64,000 nucleotides of DNA from Bryum argenteum (Eukaryota > Streptophyta > Bryopsida > Bryales > Bryaceae). The notes beneath the pieces are model-generated. The model made no database searches, had not been told where the DNA came from, and was given only the letters and a program-made list of their open reading frames with translations. Location of the stretch: contig CM073321.1 of the NCBI GenBank assembly GCA_037043015.1, positions 9,370,001 to 9,434,000 on the forward strand, written 5' to 3'. The position numbers and the translations under genes were made by a program. Below are positions 1 through 11,085 of the stretch, piece after piece (position 1 is the stretch's first letter; each line of letters begins with the position of its first letter).

Positions 1-688
1 GTTCTCCGGATGGGAGGTCTTGCTTCTCGTGCCAGTAGAAGATCTCCCGGTCGGTGAGGATGCCATGCCGCTGGTAGAGGTAGAAAAGGTAGGGGGCCAG
101 TGGGCACCCCTTCCGGTTACCAATTTTGATAACCTCCCGCTGCACCACATCGTGAATGATGTGATGCCATTCGATCTGCATCTTCCCGTCATAGCTCGCC
201 ATGATCGCCTTTATGAGTTTGATGGTGCAGGTTGTTGGCTTGTCCGGGCTCGAAATCGAGAGGAGGAACCGGAGTAGTCGCATTTCCCGGGGGTTCCTGC
301 AATCCTCAGGCTTGAATCCGTCCTTCTCCGTTGGTTCCTTACTGAACCGGTTCTTCAGTCCGTCATCGCCCTTCTTCTTTATATACCCGATTGAGGACTC
401 CGGAAACTTATAGGTCGCCCTCCAATGGCGCGCTCTCCAATTATCCGTCTTCCCCCTCAGCGGATGCGTCACGTACATTTCGGGGAAGCGGTGGCTGACA
501 GTCTCCTCGATGATGAGCTGGTCTGTCAAGTCCCACGGGACATCGTAAAGTCCGGCGCACCCCATCCGGAGGAGGTCTTCCTTCAATTCTGCCTCGTGCT
601 GCGGCGTGTGAGGAACCTGCAGCTTCACCGCCTTGAGGGGGATCGGCATCCCTATTCGCCAGGGAATCACGTCCTTCTTCTTCGTCAT
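1..688 (-). CDS. Partial ORF, retroelement-associated family of unknown function (runs off left edge)
   Basis: An uninterrupted minus-strand reading frame starts at the ATG at 688 and is still open at base 1 (229 codons). It aligns along its length with the two duplicated ORFs at 11791-13719 and 17665-19581. All three share an N-terminal block with a DL..MG.(S/A)GL.(D/E)-P-W-like stretch, then NW/SWTADHWRA-like residues, a D-C-(R/K)-(D/N)-P-R motif, and a segment of the form DKP..I.(L/V)...I...... ending PxLFYLYQR/FLYHLYK. Identity looks low by eye, so this is an older paralogue, not a recent copy. The family resembles uncharacterised plant transposon-encoded proteins that precede gag in large Ty3/gypsy elements. 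I infer it is the 5' ORF of another element lying mostly left of the window. Unlike its relatives it shows no internal stop. Confidence 0.6.
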   Translation of the reverse strand, partial: MTKKKDVIPWRIGMPIPLKAVKLQVPHTPQHEAELKEDLLRMGCAGLYDVPWDLTDQLIIEETVSHRFPEMYVTHPLRGKTDNWRARHWRATYKFPESSIGYIKKKGDDGLKNRFSKEPTEKDGFKPEDCRNPREMRLLRFLLSISSPDKPTTCTIKLIKAIMASYDGKMQIEWHHIIHDVVQREVIKIGNRKGCPLAPYLFYLYQRHGILTDREIFYWHEKQDLPSGE

Positions 689-1190
689 CGCGCCGGGGTC
701 ACTCTCCTACCGATGTCCGGAGTTTCTCGCCAAACTCTGCTTTTCCGGACCCTCTCCGGTAGGAACCCTACTCCCAGTAACCCTAACCTCGCTCCTTGCT
801 TCTCTCTCTCTCGGATTGCTGAGCGTGCAGCAATGTACGATCTCTAAGAATGCACGGGTTAGAATGACTGAGAATGGTTGCAGCAGCGTCTAATAACCAT
901 AATCCGGAACCCTCCTCCCGAGACATCATCACCTCGTCCTCGAGAGGTACACCGGTAATTATCCCGATCATGATTGAGCCGCTAGTGGTTCTATCGGGCG
1001 CTCGCAAAGTTTCCGGCCGTTTCTTCGGGTTGACCGGCAGCCTCGGAAGTCAGTCCGGTGAGGTGACCGGACCATCCGGTATTCACAGGGCATGACCGGG
1101 TAGCCAAAGCGGTTTCCCCGGTAAGCTTTAGAATCCCTTAAGGCTAACTGGTTGAGCCAGAAACAAAAATACTATCTACGGATCGATCTA
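689..1190. other. Spacer without a recognisable gene
   Basis: This lies upstream of the partial ORF at 1-688 on the minus strand. It holds short CCGG-rich stretches and no convincing coding frame. It probably contains the leader and promoter of that ORF and the ruined end of gypsy element A. I could not recognise an LTR boundary here. Confidence 0.4.
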
Positions 1191-1259
1191 AGCAGTCCGA
1201 TCTTTATTTCCAAATGCTAAAATGACTATTTTAACTCTAATTATATGTTGAAAACAAAA

Positions 1260-2112
1260 ATATTGGATAACAGGGTTCGACACATTTTGTTGCATAATCT
1301 GTTGCCAGAATTATGTATCTTTCCTTTCAAATGGTCACCGGACTTATCGGGGCGATGAAGTCGATGCCCCACTTCTTAAACGGTGCTAGCGGAATGATCG
1401 GGGTGAGCAACCAGTGATGTTTGAATGAAGAATCACCCGTACGCTGGCACTGGTCGGAGGTTGATACAAAATTCTTCACGTCCCAGACTAACCTCGGCCT
1501 CCAGTATCTGGCTTTACGAATCCGGCCTATTGTTCAGACAGCCGCTAGATGTCCTCCTGCCGTGCCGGAATGTAGCTCCCGGATTACCTTCTTCCTGTCC
1601 TTACTTTCCATGCATCTCCTGAGCACTTCATCGGCACCCATTTTAAACAACACCCCTTCTATTATCGTGTATGGTGCCATTTGATGTATGAACACCCTCT
1701 TCTCTTCTCTTCTCATTCCGTCCGGGTACTTTTGTTGTGTGAGGAAGTCAATTGTCTGTTGAAATTCAGACGTCTCTTCTTCATCTATCTTGTTGACATT
1801 TACCAGTCCGTCCTCCTCCAAGAACTCGTCCGGGAATTCCGCTCTGAGGTCGGATACGGCTTCCTTGCCTTGCTGTTTGGAGAGGAAGTCGGCATTAACA
1901 TCGGTCTTGCCGGCTTTCACCTTCACCTCGTAGTCGAACTCTTGAAGTAGTGGAACCCATCTTACAATCCGTCCTGACAAATCCGGCTTGTTCACCAAGT
2001 ACTTTAACGAATCATGATCAGTATGGAAAATTACATGGTATCCAAGTAGGTAATGCCTGAACTTCTTGCAAGCATACACTACTGCCAAAGCTTCACGCTC
2101 TGTAGTAGTATA
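1260..2112 (-). pseudogene. RNase H remainder and integrase N-terminus of gypsy element A
   Basis: The frame resumes beyond element I with YTTTEREALAVVYACKKF and HTDHDSLKYLVNKPDLSGR (RNase H), then an integrase zinc-binding region (RELHSGTAGGH) up to 1534. After a frameshift, minus-strand coding of the HHCC region and integrase core (KWGIDFIAP, later YIILATDYATK) can be followed to about 1.26 kb. The remaining core and C-terminus are not recognisable. Confidence 0.75.
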
Positions 2113-2117
2113 CTTAC

Positions 2118-2401
2118 TGTCATGGGCCAAGGCCTCGTTGATAAGCTCGGATGTTCACTCGCTATTAATTTTATAAATAGAACTTTGGCAGTAGAGCTAA
2201 AGTATAGCCTCGGCAGTAGAGCTAAAGTATAGCCTCGGCAGTAGAGCTAAAGTATAGCCTCGGCAGTAGAGCTAAAGTATAGCCTCGGCAGTTGAGCCAA
2301 GAGATTAGTATATAAGGGACTCTTATTCATTGTAAACCTAAGTCTTGGATCAATATATTTCTTTTGTAGTTTTTGCTTGTTTTGACAGCTAGACTCTTAC
2401 A
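2118..2401 (+). repeat. 5' LTR of element I
   Basis: 284 bp, TG...CA ends. It contains five tandem or near-tandem copies of a 25-bp unit (core GCAGTAGAGCTAAAGTATAG), one more than the 3' LTR. A TATA-like ATATAAGGGA follows the repeats near 2311-2320. Confidence 0.9.
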
Positions 2402-2596
2402 TAATCCAAGACTTCTCTTGATTTTCTGAAGGGCTTCATCCTCCCTTCTTTTTTTCAAACGACAAAAGTAGGACATTGATTAGATTGAGGAACTTATCCA
2501 CCCTCGTGGTAGTGATTGAAGATAGCCACAGAACCGGGACGCATTTGAAGGCTTTGCGAAGCCTGAAGAGTTGATTGAGAGGTGTTGCTTTTTGAG

Positions 2597-3745
2597 ATGG
2601 AGAACGCCCAGATGATCGATGATGAGATCTTGCAGCAGCAGCAGCAGGCGCAAGGAGAAATTACGGCGGAAGACTATCAACAGGAGATCGTGAGGTTGCG
2701 CACACAACTTCAAGCTTCTCAGCAAGCTGAGAAGTTGGCTATCGAGCAGTTGGTTGCACAACAGTCGCAGGTGGCTCCAGCGGCTGGACAATTCACGAGT
2801 TTAGGAGGTCCGTCTTCATCGCAGATGATGCCGCAATCGATGCAGCAACAATATGGAGGAACTGCCGTCGCATTGCGCAAGCGATTGCCAGATATTTCAA
2901 AGTTTGACGGGAGTCGCAAGGGCTACCCGATATGGAAGGTCAAAGCAGATAACAAGCTTCGAATTGATGGAACTGTACTTGGTACACCTCAAGATCAAGC
3001 CGCATACTTGTTTTCGAGGATGGACGCGAAGGCGCAGATGATGGTAGTATCTTTCTACCAAAATCAACGTGGTTGCAATGCGGCGACTTTTATTCAACAT
3101 CTTGACAGCGTTTACATCGACCCGAATGCAGCAGCGCGGGCATTGAATCGGCTTCAAGCAATGAAGCAGGGTAGGGAGTCATTCGCAACATTCTTGCCCA
3201 AGTTTGAGAAGGAGCTTGGTGAGAGTCAACTTACCATGGTTCCGGATATGGTGAAGATAGGATATCTTCGCGGTGCTCTCAACTCAGAGATGCAACGCGC
3301 GATGATTGGACCTGTGACGTACATCGATTATGGTATGTTTGTCCAAGCTTTGTTGGCGGTCGGCTCTCAACTTGATTGCTTGCAATATCAGAAGGGTCGT
3401 GCAGCTCCGATCGCGACATCAAATCGCGTATGGCCAGATGGAGATGAGATGGATTGGATGCCTACAGTCCAAATAAGAAAGCTTCGGAGACGTCTGACTT
3501 TGGAGGAACAACAACGGTGTCGCCAAGAGGGACGCTGTTTTTTATATTTGAAGCGAGGCCACCGTGCAAATGACTGTTCATCCAAGCAAGGTGAAGGCAA
3601 TGAGAAGAAGAAGAAAGAGAGCGCGGACAAAACTTCGATAGTGCGCGCAGTGAGAAAGAAGAGCAATGTCAAGACAGAGGAGGTCAAAGAGATGGAGAGT
3701 TGTGACTCTGATGTAGAGTCGGAAAACGAGCAGCTTCCGGCATAA
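2597..3745 (+). pseudogene. gag of element I
   Basis: Starts at ATG 2597. A Gln-rich N-terminus and coiled-coil-like segment precede the retrotransposon gag core (KFDGSRKGYPIWKVKADNKL ... ARALNRLQAMKQGRES). A degraded zinc knuckle follows: C-F-L-Y replaces C-x2-C before GHRANDC, so the second Cys is lost. The ORF ends at an in-frame TAA (3743-3745), after which the same frame runs straight into the protease. That is either a suppressible gag-pol stop or a CAA to TAA mutation. Confidence 0.8.
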
Positions 3746-4420
3746 GACTCGATCGGAGAGGCGTGGAGCGAGTTGTCAAAGTTGAAGAATCTAGGAGACA
3801 GCTTAGACACGGGTGGTATGTATGTTGATGTTTTAATAAACTCAATTATACCTACTCGTGCTTTGTGTGATTCTGGATGCCAATGCTTTGCAACTGTGTC
3901 TGAGCAATTTGTTCGACGGAGAGGGTTGGATGCGTCATCTATTCAACCTAGATCTTTGGAGCAAGTTACGACAATGAAGAAGCGGCCTATGATTTGCCAA
4001 ATTGCAAATTTTATGGCCGATATTGATGGTATGGAGGAGAAGATTGTTGCCTATGTTATTCCAGGACAGATAGATGATATAATCTTGGGAAAAGGTTAGA
4101 TGGAGCGACATGATGCAAGTGTTCGACCTGCTAAAGAAGAGGTTTGCATTCGAAAACCTTTCAAGATGATTGTGAAGACTCGACCGATTACGTTGGAGCC
4201 AATGCAAGAGATACGCGCATCAGTGATTCAAACTTTGCAGAGAAGCGGTGAACCGGTAGAGGTTTTTAGTGCCAGCTTGGTTGACATCCAGAAGGCACTA
4301 CAACAGAAGGTGTATAGGGACCCGGCACAACATGCTTCTGACTGGCTCATGTCAGTTATTGACGCTTTTAATCGACAAGATGCAAAGTCGTTGCCCCCGC
4401 ATAGGAAGGGTTGATCACGA
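3746..4420 (+). pseudogene. Protease region of element I
   Basis: Continues gag's frame. The active site is ALCDSGCQCF (Asp-Ser-Gly) at about 3870, and IDDIILGKG near 4075 is the downstream ILG motif. A TAG at 4097-4099 interrupts the frame, probably TGG to TAG because the family has Trp after ILG. The frame then continues to 4414, where a frameshift leads into RT. Confidence 0.75.
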
Positions 4421-5205
4421 GATCAATCTTATTGAAGGGAAGATTAATGATGACATCCCTGCCATGCCGCTGTATCAGATGTCCAAGGATCAATTATTAG
4501 TTTTGCGCAAGACCCTTACGGAGTTGTTGGATAATGGATTTATTCGCGTAAGTAATTCACCTGCAGCAGCTCCGGTCATATTTGTGAAGAAACATGACGG
4601 AGGATTGCGATTCTGTGTTGACTATCGGCGATTGAACGAGATGAGTCGGAAGGACAGCTATCCGATTCCGCGCATTGATGAGACGTTAAGATCCATTGCT
4701 GCAGCCAAATATATCTCCAAGGTTGATGTAATCTCTGCGTTTCATCGGATACGTGTGAAAGAAGGTGACGAGTGGAAGACGGCGTTCAAAACACGCTTTG
4801 GCTTATATGAGTGGTTGGTCACACCGTTTGGACTGACGGGCGCACCTGCAACTTTTCAGCGATATATCAATTGGATACTTCGCGACGAATTGGATATATG
4901 CTGCTCCGCATATATTGATGACGTGGTGATCGATAGTGATACTCAAAAAGAACATCGTGATGCAGTTCTTAGGATCATCCGTAAGCTTGCTAACGCAGGC
5001 TTCAACTTGATTTTGATAAGAGCGAGTTTGAAGCGTATACTATTAAGTATCTTGGATATTTGGTGAAGACTGGTTGGGGTTTGCAGTGATCCAAAGAAAA
5101 CTTGAGGCAATTCGTCAATGGGAGCCGCCAACAAAAGTGAAAGGAGTTCGTGGATTTTTAGGTTTTACGCAATTATTATCGACAATTCATAGATGGATAT
5201 TCTAA
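4395..5205 (+). pseudogene. Reverse transcriptase of element I
   Basis: Shows PVIFVKKHDGGLRFCVDYRR, DSYPIPRIDETL, KVDVISAFHRIRVKEGDEWK, TPFGLTGAPATFQ and the active site AYIDDVVI (YIDD, both Asp present). The frame breaks near 5035-5060 in the thumb; degraded thumb sequence follows to about 5205. Confidence 0.88.
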
Positions 5206-5219
5206 CATTGCGTAACCTC

Positions 5220-5907
5220 TTACTCGACTAACGCGAAAGATCAACCTTTCCATTGGACATCGAAATGTCAACATGCCTTTGATCGATTGAAGGAGGCATT
5301 AATTCATGCGCCGGTGCTCGTTAAATGGACTCCAGGTTTGGAAACAACCATTGAATGTGATTCCTCTGGTTATGCTGTTGGTGGCACCTTAATGCAAAAG
5401 GTGGACGGACTTTGGCATGCGGTTGCTTATTTCTCGAAGAAACACAGCCCAGCGGAGTCCAATTATCCGATTCATGACAAGGAAATGCTAGCAGTTGTAC
5501 ATTGCATCCGCGAGTGGCGTACATTACTTGTTGGCCAACATTTTGAAGTAAGTTCAGATCATCGCAATTTGGCTTATTTTCAGAAGAAGCAACATTTGAG
5601 CGAGAGGCAAATGCGTTGGGCCTACGAGTTGAATGATTTTGACTTTGAGATCGTGCACAAGCCTGGCAAGGATCAAGTTCAATCGGATGCACTTTCTTGT
5701 CGGGAACAGGATCTTCCCCAACACGCAGATGATGATCGAATCATGAATCGATATCATCAGCTTTTGGACGGAGATGATGGCGCTTTGAAGGTTGTCGCTA
5801 AATCCGCATGGATCACAGATGGTGATGCAGATTCAGAGAAAGAGACTCCTGCTACAGAGTCGATAATGACCCGCGTCCCATATGTCCATTTATTGACGCA
5901 GAGATGA
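5220..5907 (+). pseudogene. RNase H of element I
   Basis: The open part 5287-5907 begins at the end of the RT connection. It holds TTIECDSSGYAVGG (first catalytic Asp), YPIHDKEMLAVVHCIREW (Glu), SSDHRNLAYF (Asp) and VQSDALSC near the end. The gypsy RNase H residues appear present. It ends at a TGA overlapping the integrase frame. Confidence 0.85.
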
Positions 5908-6890
5908 TTGCATTATGGGATGTTGCCCTGCAAACAAATCATCGTTATTGGAAGATGCGAAAGGCGGTTATGGATGGTGAGCGCCGACTACCTAAAGAAT
6001 GGGGCTTACCTATCACGATTAGTGAGTGTTCTGTAGATTCAGGTCATCGATTGCGTTGGCGTGGACGAATATGGATTCCGGCGCACGAACCTCTTCGGAC
6101 GCGTTTGATCCAATCTACTCATGATTCACCACTAACAGGACATCCAGGTCGTGAGGGTACGCGTGACTTGATTGTACGTGAATATACGTGGCCTGGGTTG
6201 ACACAAGATGTTCGGAGATTTGTACGGAACTGCAACGTGTGGAAAATCGAAGATTTGGCGGGAGCAGAAGCAAGGGTTGCTAAAACCTTTGCCAATTCCG
6301 CACGGATTTGGTGAAGCTCTCCATTGATTTTATTACCGGATTGGCACCAAGCGGCCGATCGTACAAATATCATGGTTGTGACAGCACCGTTTGTCCAAAT
6401 CTATCATTCTTTGTGCCTATGAAGACAATTCGTGCACTTGATGTGGCTCACAAACTTTTAGAGCAAGTTTTTCAAGATCACGGATTGCTGCGGCAATTGT
6501 GTCGGATCGTGGTAGTCAATTTGTTAGTCCGCTTTGGGCCGAAGTATGCAGATTGATGAAGATTACGCGTCGGTTGTCGGCGACTTTCCATCCGGAGACA
6601 GATGGTGCAACAGAGAGGGCGAATCAAGAGCTTGAAAAATATCTTCGTATTTTCACGACATTTGAGCAAGAAGATTGGGCTTTTCGATTTGCGATCGCGA
6701 TGATGGCGTTGAATAATCGTGTGTCGCAGATCTATAGGTATGTCTCGCATTTTTATGACTCACGGTTATCATCATTCGGTCATGAATATTACTATACCCG
6801 AGGAGGCGGGTTCTTCGTTGTCACCGGGCGGAAAAAGGACGCAAGCTTGTTGAGCAAGATCGGCGTAATTCAAGTGAATCGCAACAACGG
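5904..6890 (+). pseudogene. Integrase of element I
   Basis: The zinc-binding region has H and H in STHDSPLTGHPGREG but only one of two Cys (RNCNVWK; the second is Trp). The DDE core is split by frameshifts: LSIDFITGLAP (first Asp), SDRGSQFVSPLWAEV (second Asp) and HPETDGATERANQELE (Glu). Beyond 6730 the frame shifts again before the C-terminal domain. Confidence 0.85.
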
Positions 6891-6899
6891 CAATGGCCA

Positions 6900-7427
6900 T
6901 TGCGCAAGAGACTCAAGAACGCCGAGTCAAATACACGACGCTCGGTGGCCGAGGATTTTCGTCCGGGTGATCGTGTGTGGTTGAAGTTGAAGAACATCAA
7001 CACGTCCCGGCCAATCAAGAAGCTTGATTGGATTGCTCTTCCTTATCGTGTATTGGAGTGCGTAGGTACACGTGCGGTTCGTTTGAATACACCGTCAGGT
7101 ATTCATCCTGTTTTTCATGTGAGTTTAGTGAAGAAGGCAGCTGAGGATCCGTTGCCTTCCCAACTACCTCATGATAATGAGCCCGGTGTTGTTTTGAGCA
7201 ATCCCGCTTTCGAGGCATCCACTAGCGAGGACGAGTATGCTGTTGAAAGAGTGTTGCAACATCGACGTCGTGGGCGCGGTTGGCAACTACTTGTAAAGTG
7301 GACAGGATGGCCGGAGCCTACTTGGGAACCTGTTTGCCAATTACAAAATGTCATGGCCTTAGACGATTACGAGCGCTTGTTGCGCGCGTCTGGTACTGAT
7401 ATTCCTTGGGCACATTCTCTTGTATGA
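6900..7427 (+). pseudogene. Integrase C-terminus and chromodomain of element I
   Basis: The ORF opens with the GPY/F-type region: FRPGDRVWLKLKNI, then HPVFHVSLVKK. It ends in a chromodomain (about 7230-7385): EYAVERVLQHRRRGRGWQ, LVKWTGWPEPTWEPV. The YxVExIL...W-x-W-E pattern is the methyl-lysine binding fold that steers chromovirus integration into heterochromatin. This frame is intact to its stop at 7427. Confidence 0.9.
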
Positions 7428-7473
7428 CACTTGTTAATTCATCAGCACATGAGGAGGAGGAGGAGGAGGCATT

Positions 7474-7732
7474 TGTCATGGGCCAAGGCCTCCTTGATAA
7501 GCTCGGATGTTCACTCGCTATTAATTTTATAAATAGAACTTCGACAGTAGAGCTAAAGTATAGCCTCGGCAGTAGAGCTAAAGTATAGCCTCGGCAGTAG
7601 AGCTAAAGTATAGCCTCGGCAGTTGAGCCAAGAGATTAGTATATAAGGGACTCTTATTCATTGTAAACCTAAGTCTTGGATCAATATATTTCTTTTGTAG
7701 TTTTTGCTTGTTTTGACAGCTAGACTCTTACA
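7474..7732 (+). repeat. 3' LTR of element I
   Basis: 259 bp and nearly identical to the 5' LTR apart from one missing 25-bp repeat unit and a few substitutions. A GAGGAGGAGG-type polypurine tract (7451-7469) precedes it, as expected for plus-strand priming. Confidence 0.9.
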
Positions 7733-7737
7733 CTTAC

Positions 7738-8712
7738 GCTCGGCCAGACTCATCAGTCGGCTAGCATAGTAGATCGAATACTCCTTCTTGTCGTCTCCGT
7801 CATGCCATAGGATTGCGCCTACACACCAGCCGGATGCATCGAGTGTGACATGGAATGGTTTGTTCCAATCCGGCGTTGATAGGACGGGTGCTGATGTAAG
7901 CTTGAGCTTGAGCTTTTCGAAAGCCTCCTGCCGCTGATCCGTCCAAATGAACTCCGTCTCCTTCTTCAGCAGCTGTGTGAGAGGCGTGGCCAGTTGTACG
8001 TAGCTATGTTTGAAACGCTTACAGTAGCCCACGCATCCCAAGAATCCGCGTACCTCTTTCACGTTTGTAGGTGCGACCAGAGCAAGAATTGCTCTGACCT
8101 TGTCAATGTCGACCTGGATTCCATCCTGGCTCACCACATGTCCCAGTAGTAGGCCGGATAGCCTAGGAAAAAAACACTTACCCGGATGCAGCTTCAGTCC
8201 GGTTTCTCTACATCTCTGGAACGTCCTTCGCAGGTAGTTGAGGTGATCCGTCCTCCCACTGAAAACGGCGAAGTTGTCTATAAATACTTCGAGAAAGTGG
8301 CGGAGGAAGTCCCTGAAGATGTCCATCATTAGGCGCTGAAACGTCCCCGGTGCATTACATAGCCCAAACGGCATGCGATTGAATGCAAGCGTCCCCCATT
8401 CTGTTGTAAACGTTGTCTTCAGCTGATCTTCCTTCCGGATCACAACCTGGATGTATCCTAAGAATCCGTCCAGGAAGCTGTAGTACTTCCGCCGGCTACA
8501 TGATCCGAAATGATATCCGTGAACGGAACTGGGAAGTGGTCCTTCTTAGTTGCTGCGTTTGACTTGCAGAAGTCTTGGCACACCCGGATTTTGACCTTTC
8601 CGTCCGCTCCGACCTTCTTTGGTACCACAACAATTGGAGATACCCACTCGGAGTTGTTGACCGGATATATGAAGCCGGCTTCAAGGAGTTTGTCGATCTC
8701 GTCTTTCACCAT
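7738..8712 (-). pseudogene. Reverse transcriptase and first half of RNase H of gypsy element A
   Basis: RT blocks are visible in order: LLEAGFIYPV, KIRVCQDFCKSN, a frameshift near 8455-8480, FNRMPFGLCNAPGTFQ, the active site VFIDNF, and the thumb (VRGFLGCVGYCKRF). The start of RNase H follows (FHVTLDASGW, IYYASRLMSLAERK). The catalytic YxDD is FIDN, losing the second Asp, so this copy cannot be active. The frame stops at element I (7732) and resumes at 2112 on the far side. Confidence 0.85.
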
Positions 8713-8745
8713 GAGTGAGTACTTCGGATTCAGCCGGTGCTGCCT

Positions 8746-9702
8746 TTACCTAACTGGAGTGGCGCCGTCCTCGAGATCTATTCTGTGTTCCCCGAGCCAG
8801 GACAGAATACCCCTGAGGTCAGTTGGCGCCCAACCGAACACGTCTTGGTATTTTTTCAAAGCCCCAACGTATGCAACTTTCTCCTTTTCCGTCATTGATT
8901 TGCCCAAAAAGAAGAACTTCCCTTCTATCACCTCCGTCTTCTCATAGTCATTCGGGTTAACAATGGACTTTACCTTATCCACCGCCGCTTCTTCGGGATA
9001 TAGAAGGAGGTCAGACCATTTCCGTTGTATCTTCCCTGTGCTTAATCCAACCAGTGGGAGCAGGCCGTCCATAATTTGCTGCCGCACCCATTTTGCTGTT
9101 AACTCCACGCTTGTTTCTCTTAGGGTTCTGTCCTCCGTTGGTTGGTATACCGCTTCTCCCGTGTTCACTTCATCCTCGTTCACGACAAGGTATGGAAACT
9201 TGAGGTCGTCTTCTGTCAGCCTGTCAATGGCGCTGACAAAATAACTGAATACATCATCGTCCTCCTCTGGCCCGGACCACTTTGTTGTGTATCCGTCCGA
9301 ACTGGCCGTCTCTCCCATTTTGGAAACCGTCTCCCAGGGCAATTTTACGGACGGCTTGCCTATGACGAACTCGCGTGCTTTCCAGTCGACAAGTGCTTTG
9401 GACAAGTACAGCCACGGTCGTCCCAACAACATAGATAATGATTGTCCAGTGCCGACTCTGATGATGACAAAGTTGAGCAAGTACGTAAACTTGCTGATTC
9501 GGATGGGTACAAGGGATAGCCGTCCTACTGGAATGGCTCTTGACTGGTCGGCCATTCTGAGTACCTGCTTGGTCAGCTTGAAGTTCGTGAATCCGAGTTT
9601 GTGTGATGTCTCTTCCAGCATGATGTTAACTCCCGAACGTCCATCGGCTAGCACCTTCTTGATCATGCACCCCTCCACTTCGACCTCAATTTTTACACCC
9701 AT
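8746..9702 (-). pseudogene. Retropepsin and RT-proximal region of gypsy element A
   Basis: The aspartic protease active site appears as ADGRSGVNIM (family form usually DGGSGVNIM) near the N-terminus, followed by the LLGRPWL motif typical of plant gypsy proteases. The remainder is the linker into reverse transcriptase, ending LEDGATPVR. The TAA that ends the ORF at 8746 lies in frame with the RT ORF at 8712, so the stop is internal to an ancestral pol frame (probably CAA to TAA). Confidence 0.75.
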
Positions 9703-9793
9703 GATCTTCCGTCCCCGTGTAGTTTACGGTTGCCACGGCCGTTAGCTTGATTCTGCGCTAACGTTTCTTTGTCCATGCGTCTTTGAGCAGCTT

Positions 9794-10243
9794 CTAATAA
9801 TTGATATTATCAAGCAGCAATTGCCCAAATGTTACATTCGCCATCTGATTTTTAATGTCCTGGACTATGTCGTATTTGTCCACCTTCAAGCCAGGACTAA
9901 TCACGATGGGGGCGTCATTGAACTTAATTGTCCGGCCTAAAGATTCCGTCTTCGTAGTGCCGTCCTTCTCCTCTAAATCGGCCATGTGTCCTACCAACTG
10001 TCTAATTTCTGCACTAATATCTACTTCTAACGTACTTGGTCCGACCCCCTTTTCAAAGGTGGCCGTCTCTTCGGCTACTACTGGTATGGCCGGATTATCA
10101 AAATCTGTTCCTTGGCTACTACCTCTACTGGACCTCCTCCTACCCCTCCTATTTTTCCTACGATTATGACGTGACTCTTTTTGTGTGGAGCAACGGGTTG
10201 CTACTCTGAATACGTCCTCTCCGTCCGCCAGCTCCACATCCAA
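9794..10243 (-). pseudogene. gag-protease linker of gypsy element A
   Basis: This is in the same frame as the zinc-knuckle ORF and separated from it by one stop. It contains an Arg-rich stretch (RRKNRRGRRRSSRG), an acidic/Thr-rich middle, and at its end QDIKNQMANVTFGQLL. That last motif matches the conserved block (roughly YDI...L....A.ISI.QLL) preceding the protease in plant Tat/Athila polyproteins. A frameshift separates it from the protease ORF beginning near 9702. Confidence 0.55.
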
Positions 10244-10246
10244 ACA

Positions 10247-11085
10247 TCATTTATCCGGCCTTTCTGTCCCGGCCGTATGGGCGTAGTTAAGGCCGGTCTG
10301 CTCTTTTGGTAAGATTTGCACGTGTTTGACTGGCGCTTTTTGCACTTCAGGTTCCGGACAGTCCTTGGCTACGTGTCCGTACTTCCCACAATTCTGACAA
10401 GGTAGCAGCAATTGTGCACCTCCTCCCATTTCCTTTCTCCATGGGCAATTGTTTGCATAATGCTTTTCACTTCCCCAAAGGAAGCAGAATCCGACCTGCG
10501 TCTGTGGTCCTATATACGTACTCGGGGTTGCTTGACCGGCAGCCGTCCTTTGCGCTGTAGCCGGCCTTGCCTGAGGTTTGCCTCTACCGTACGATTGCTG
10601 AATCTGGAAAACCATTTCGTCCATCTCAGCTGACTCTTCGTCTTGCCACACCTCCTCCTCAGTTAGAAACCGGACGTTCTTCACACGGCTTCGGCACTCT
10701 GTTGCAAAATGTCCTTTCTTACCACAGAGTACACAATAGACATTGGCCATGGAGACCGGAATCATCTGCCGTGGCTTTTGCTCTTCTGCTAGGTTAACTC
10801 GGATGGCTTCGAGAGTCTGCTGGATGCCTTTTAATGCCTTCTTGGATTCGTCTTCCTCTTTGACTTTCGATGCAAGCCGTGTACTACGATCTCTCACCAG
10901 CCTTAGATCCTTGCACTTGTGTGACCGAGTTTGACGGATCTACAATCCCATTCTTCCGACAATCTGGCCACATACAAGCAATCTCGATTTCTGGGGCGAC
11001 GTTGTCCGTCACCTTCTGTATCTACGCAAAAAACTTCTCACAAGTAGGCGGGATTTTGGAATACGTCCTATCCAAATCCGTCTTT
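10247..11085 (-). pseudogene. gag zinc-knuckle region of gypsy element A
   Basis: The open stretch at 10897-10247 encodes three CCHC-type knuckles: CVLCGKKGHFATEC, a degraded CFLWGSEKHYANNC (second Cys replaced by Trp), and CQNCGKYGHVAKDC. Coding-like sequence continues upstream to about 11.08 kb with stops. These knuckles bind nucleic acid in the nucleocapsid part of Gag. The reading frame continues past an in-frame TGA (likely CGA to TGA) into the next segment at 10243. Confidence 0.75.

Larger units (their letters stand above)
2118..7732 (+). mobile_element. Chromodomain Ty3/gypsy retrotransposon I (chromovirus)
   Basis: Complete in outline: 5' LTR 2118-2401, gag, protease, RT, RNase H, integrase, chromodomain, polypurine tract, 3' LTR 7474-7732. 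Flanked by the 5-bp TSD CTTAC (2113-2117 and 7733-7737). The LTRs begin TGTCATGGGC and end GACTCTTACA and differ by few bases plus one 25-bp repeat unit, so the insertion is fairly young. Even so, gag-pol carries stops and frameshifts. The host DNA is RNase H of gypsy element A. A C-terminal chromodomain places it among chromoviruses; the overall protein style resembles Tcn1-like elements of non-seed plants and fungi (inference). Confidence 0.92.
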
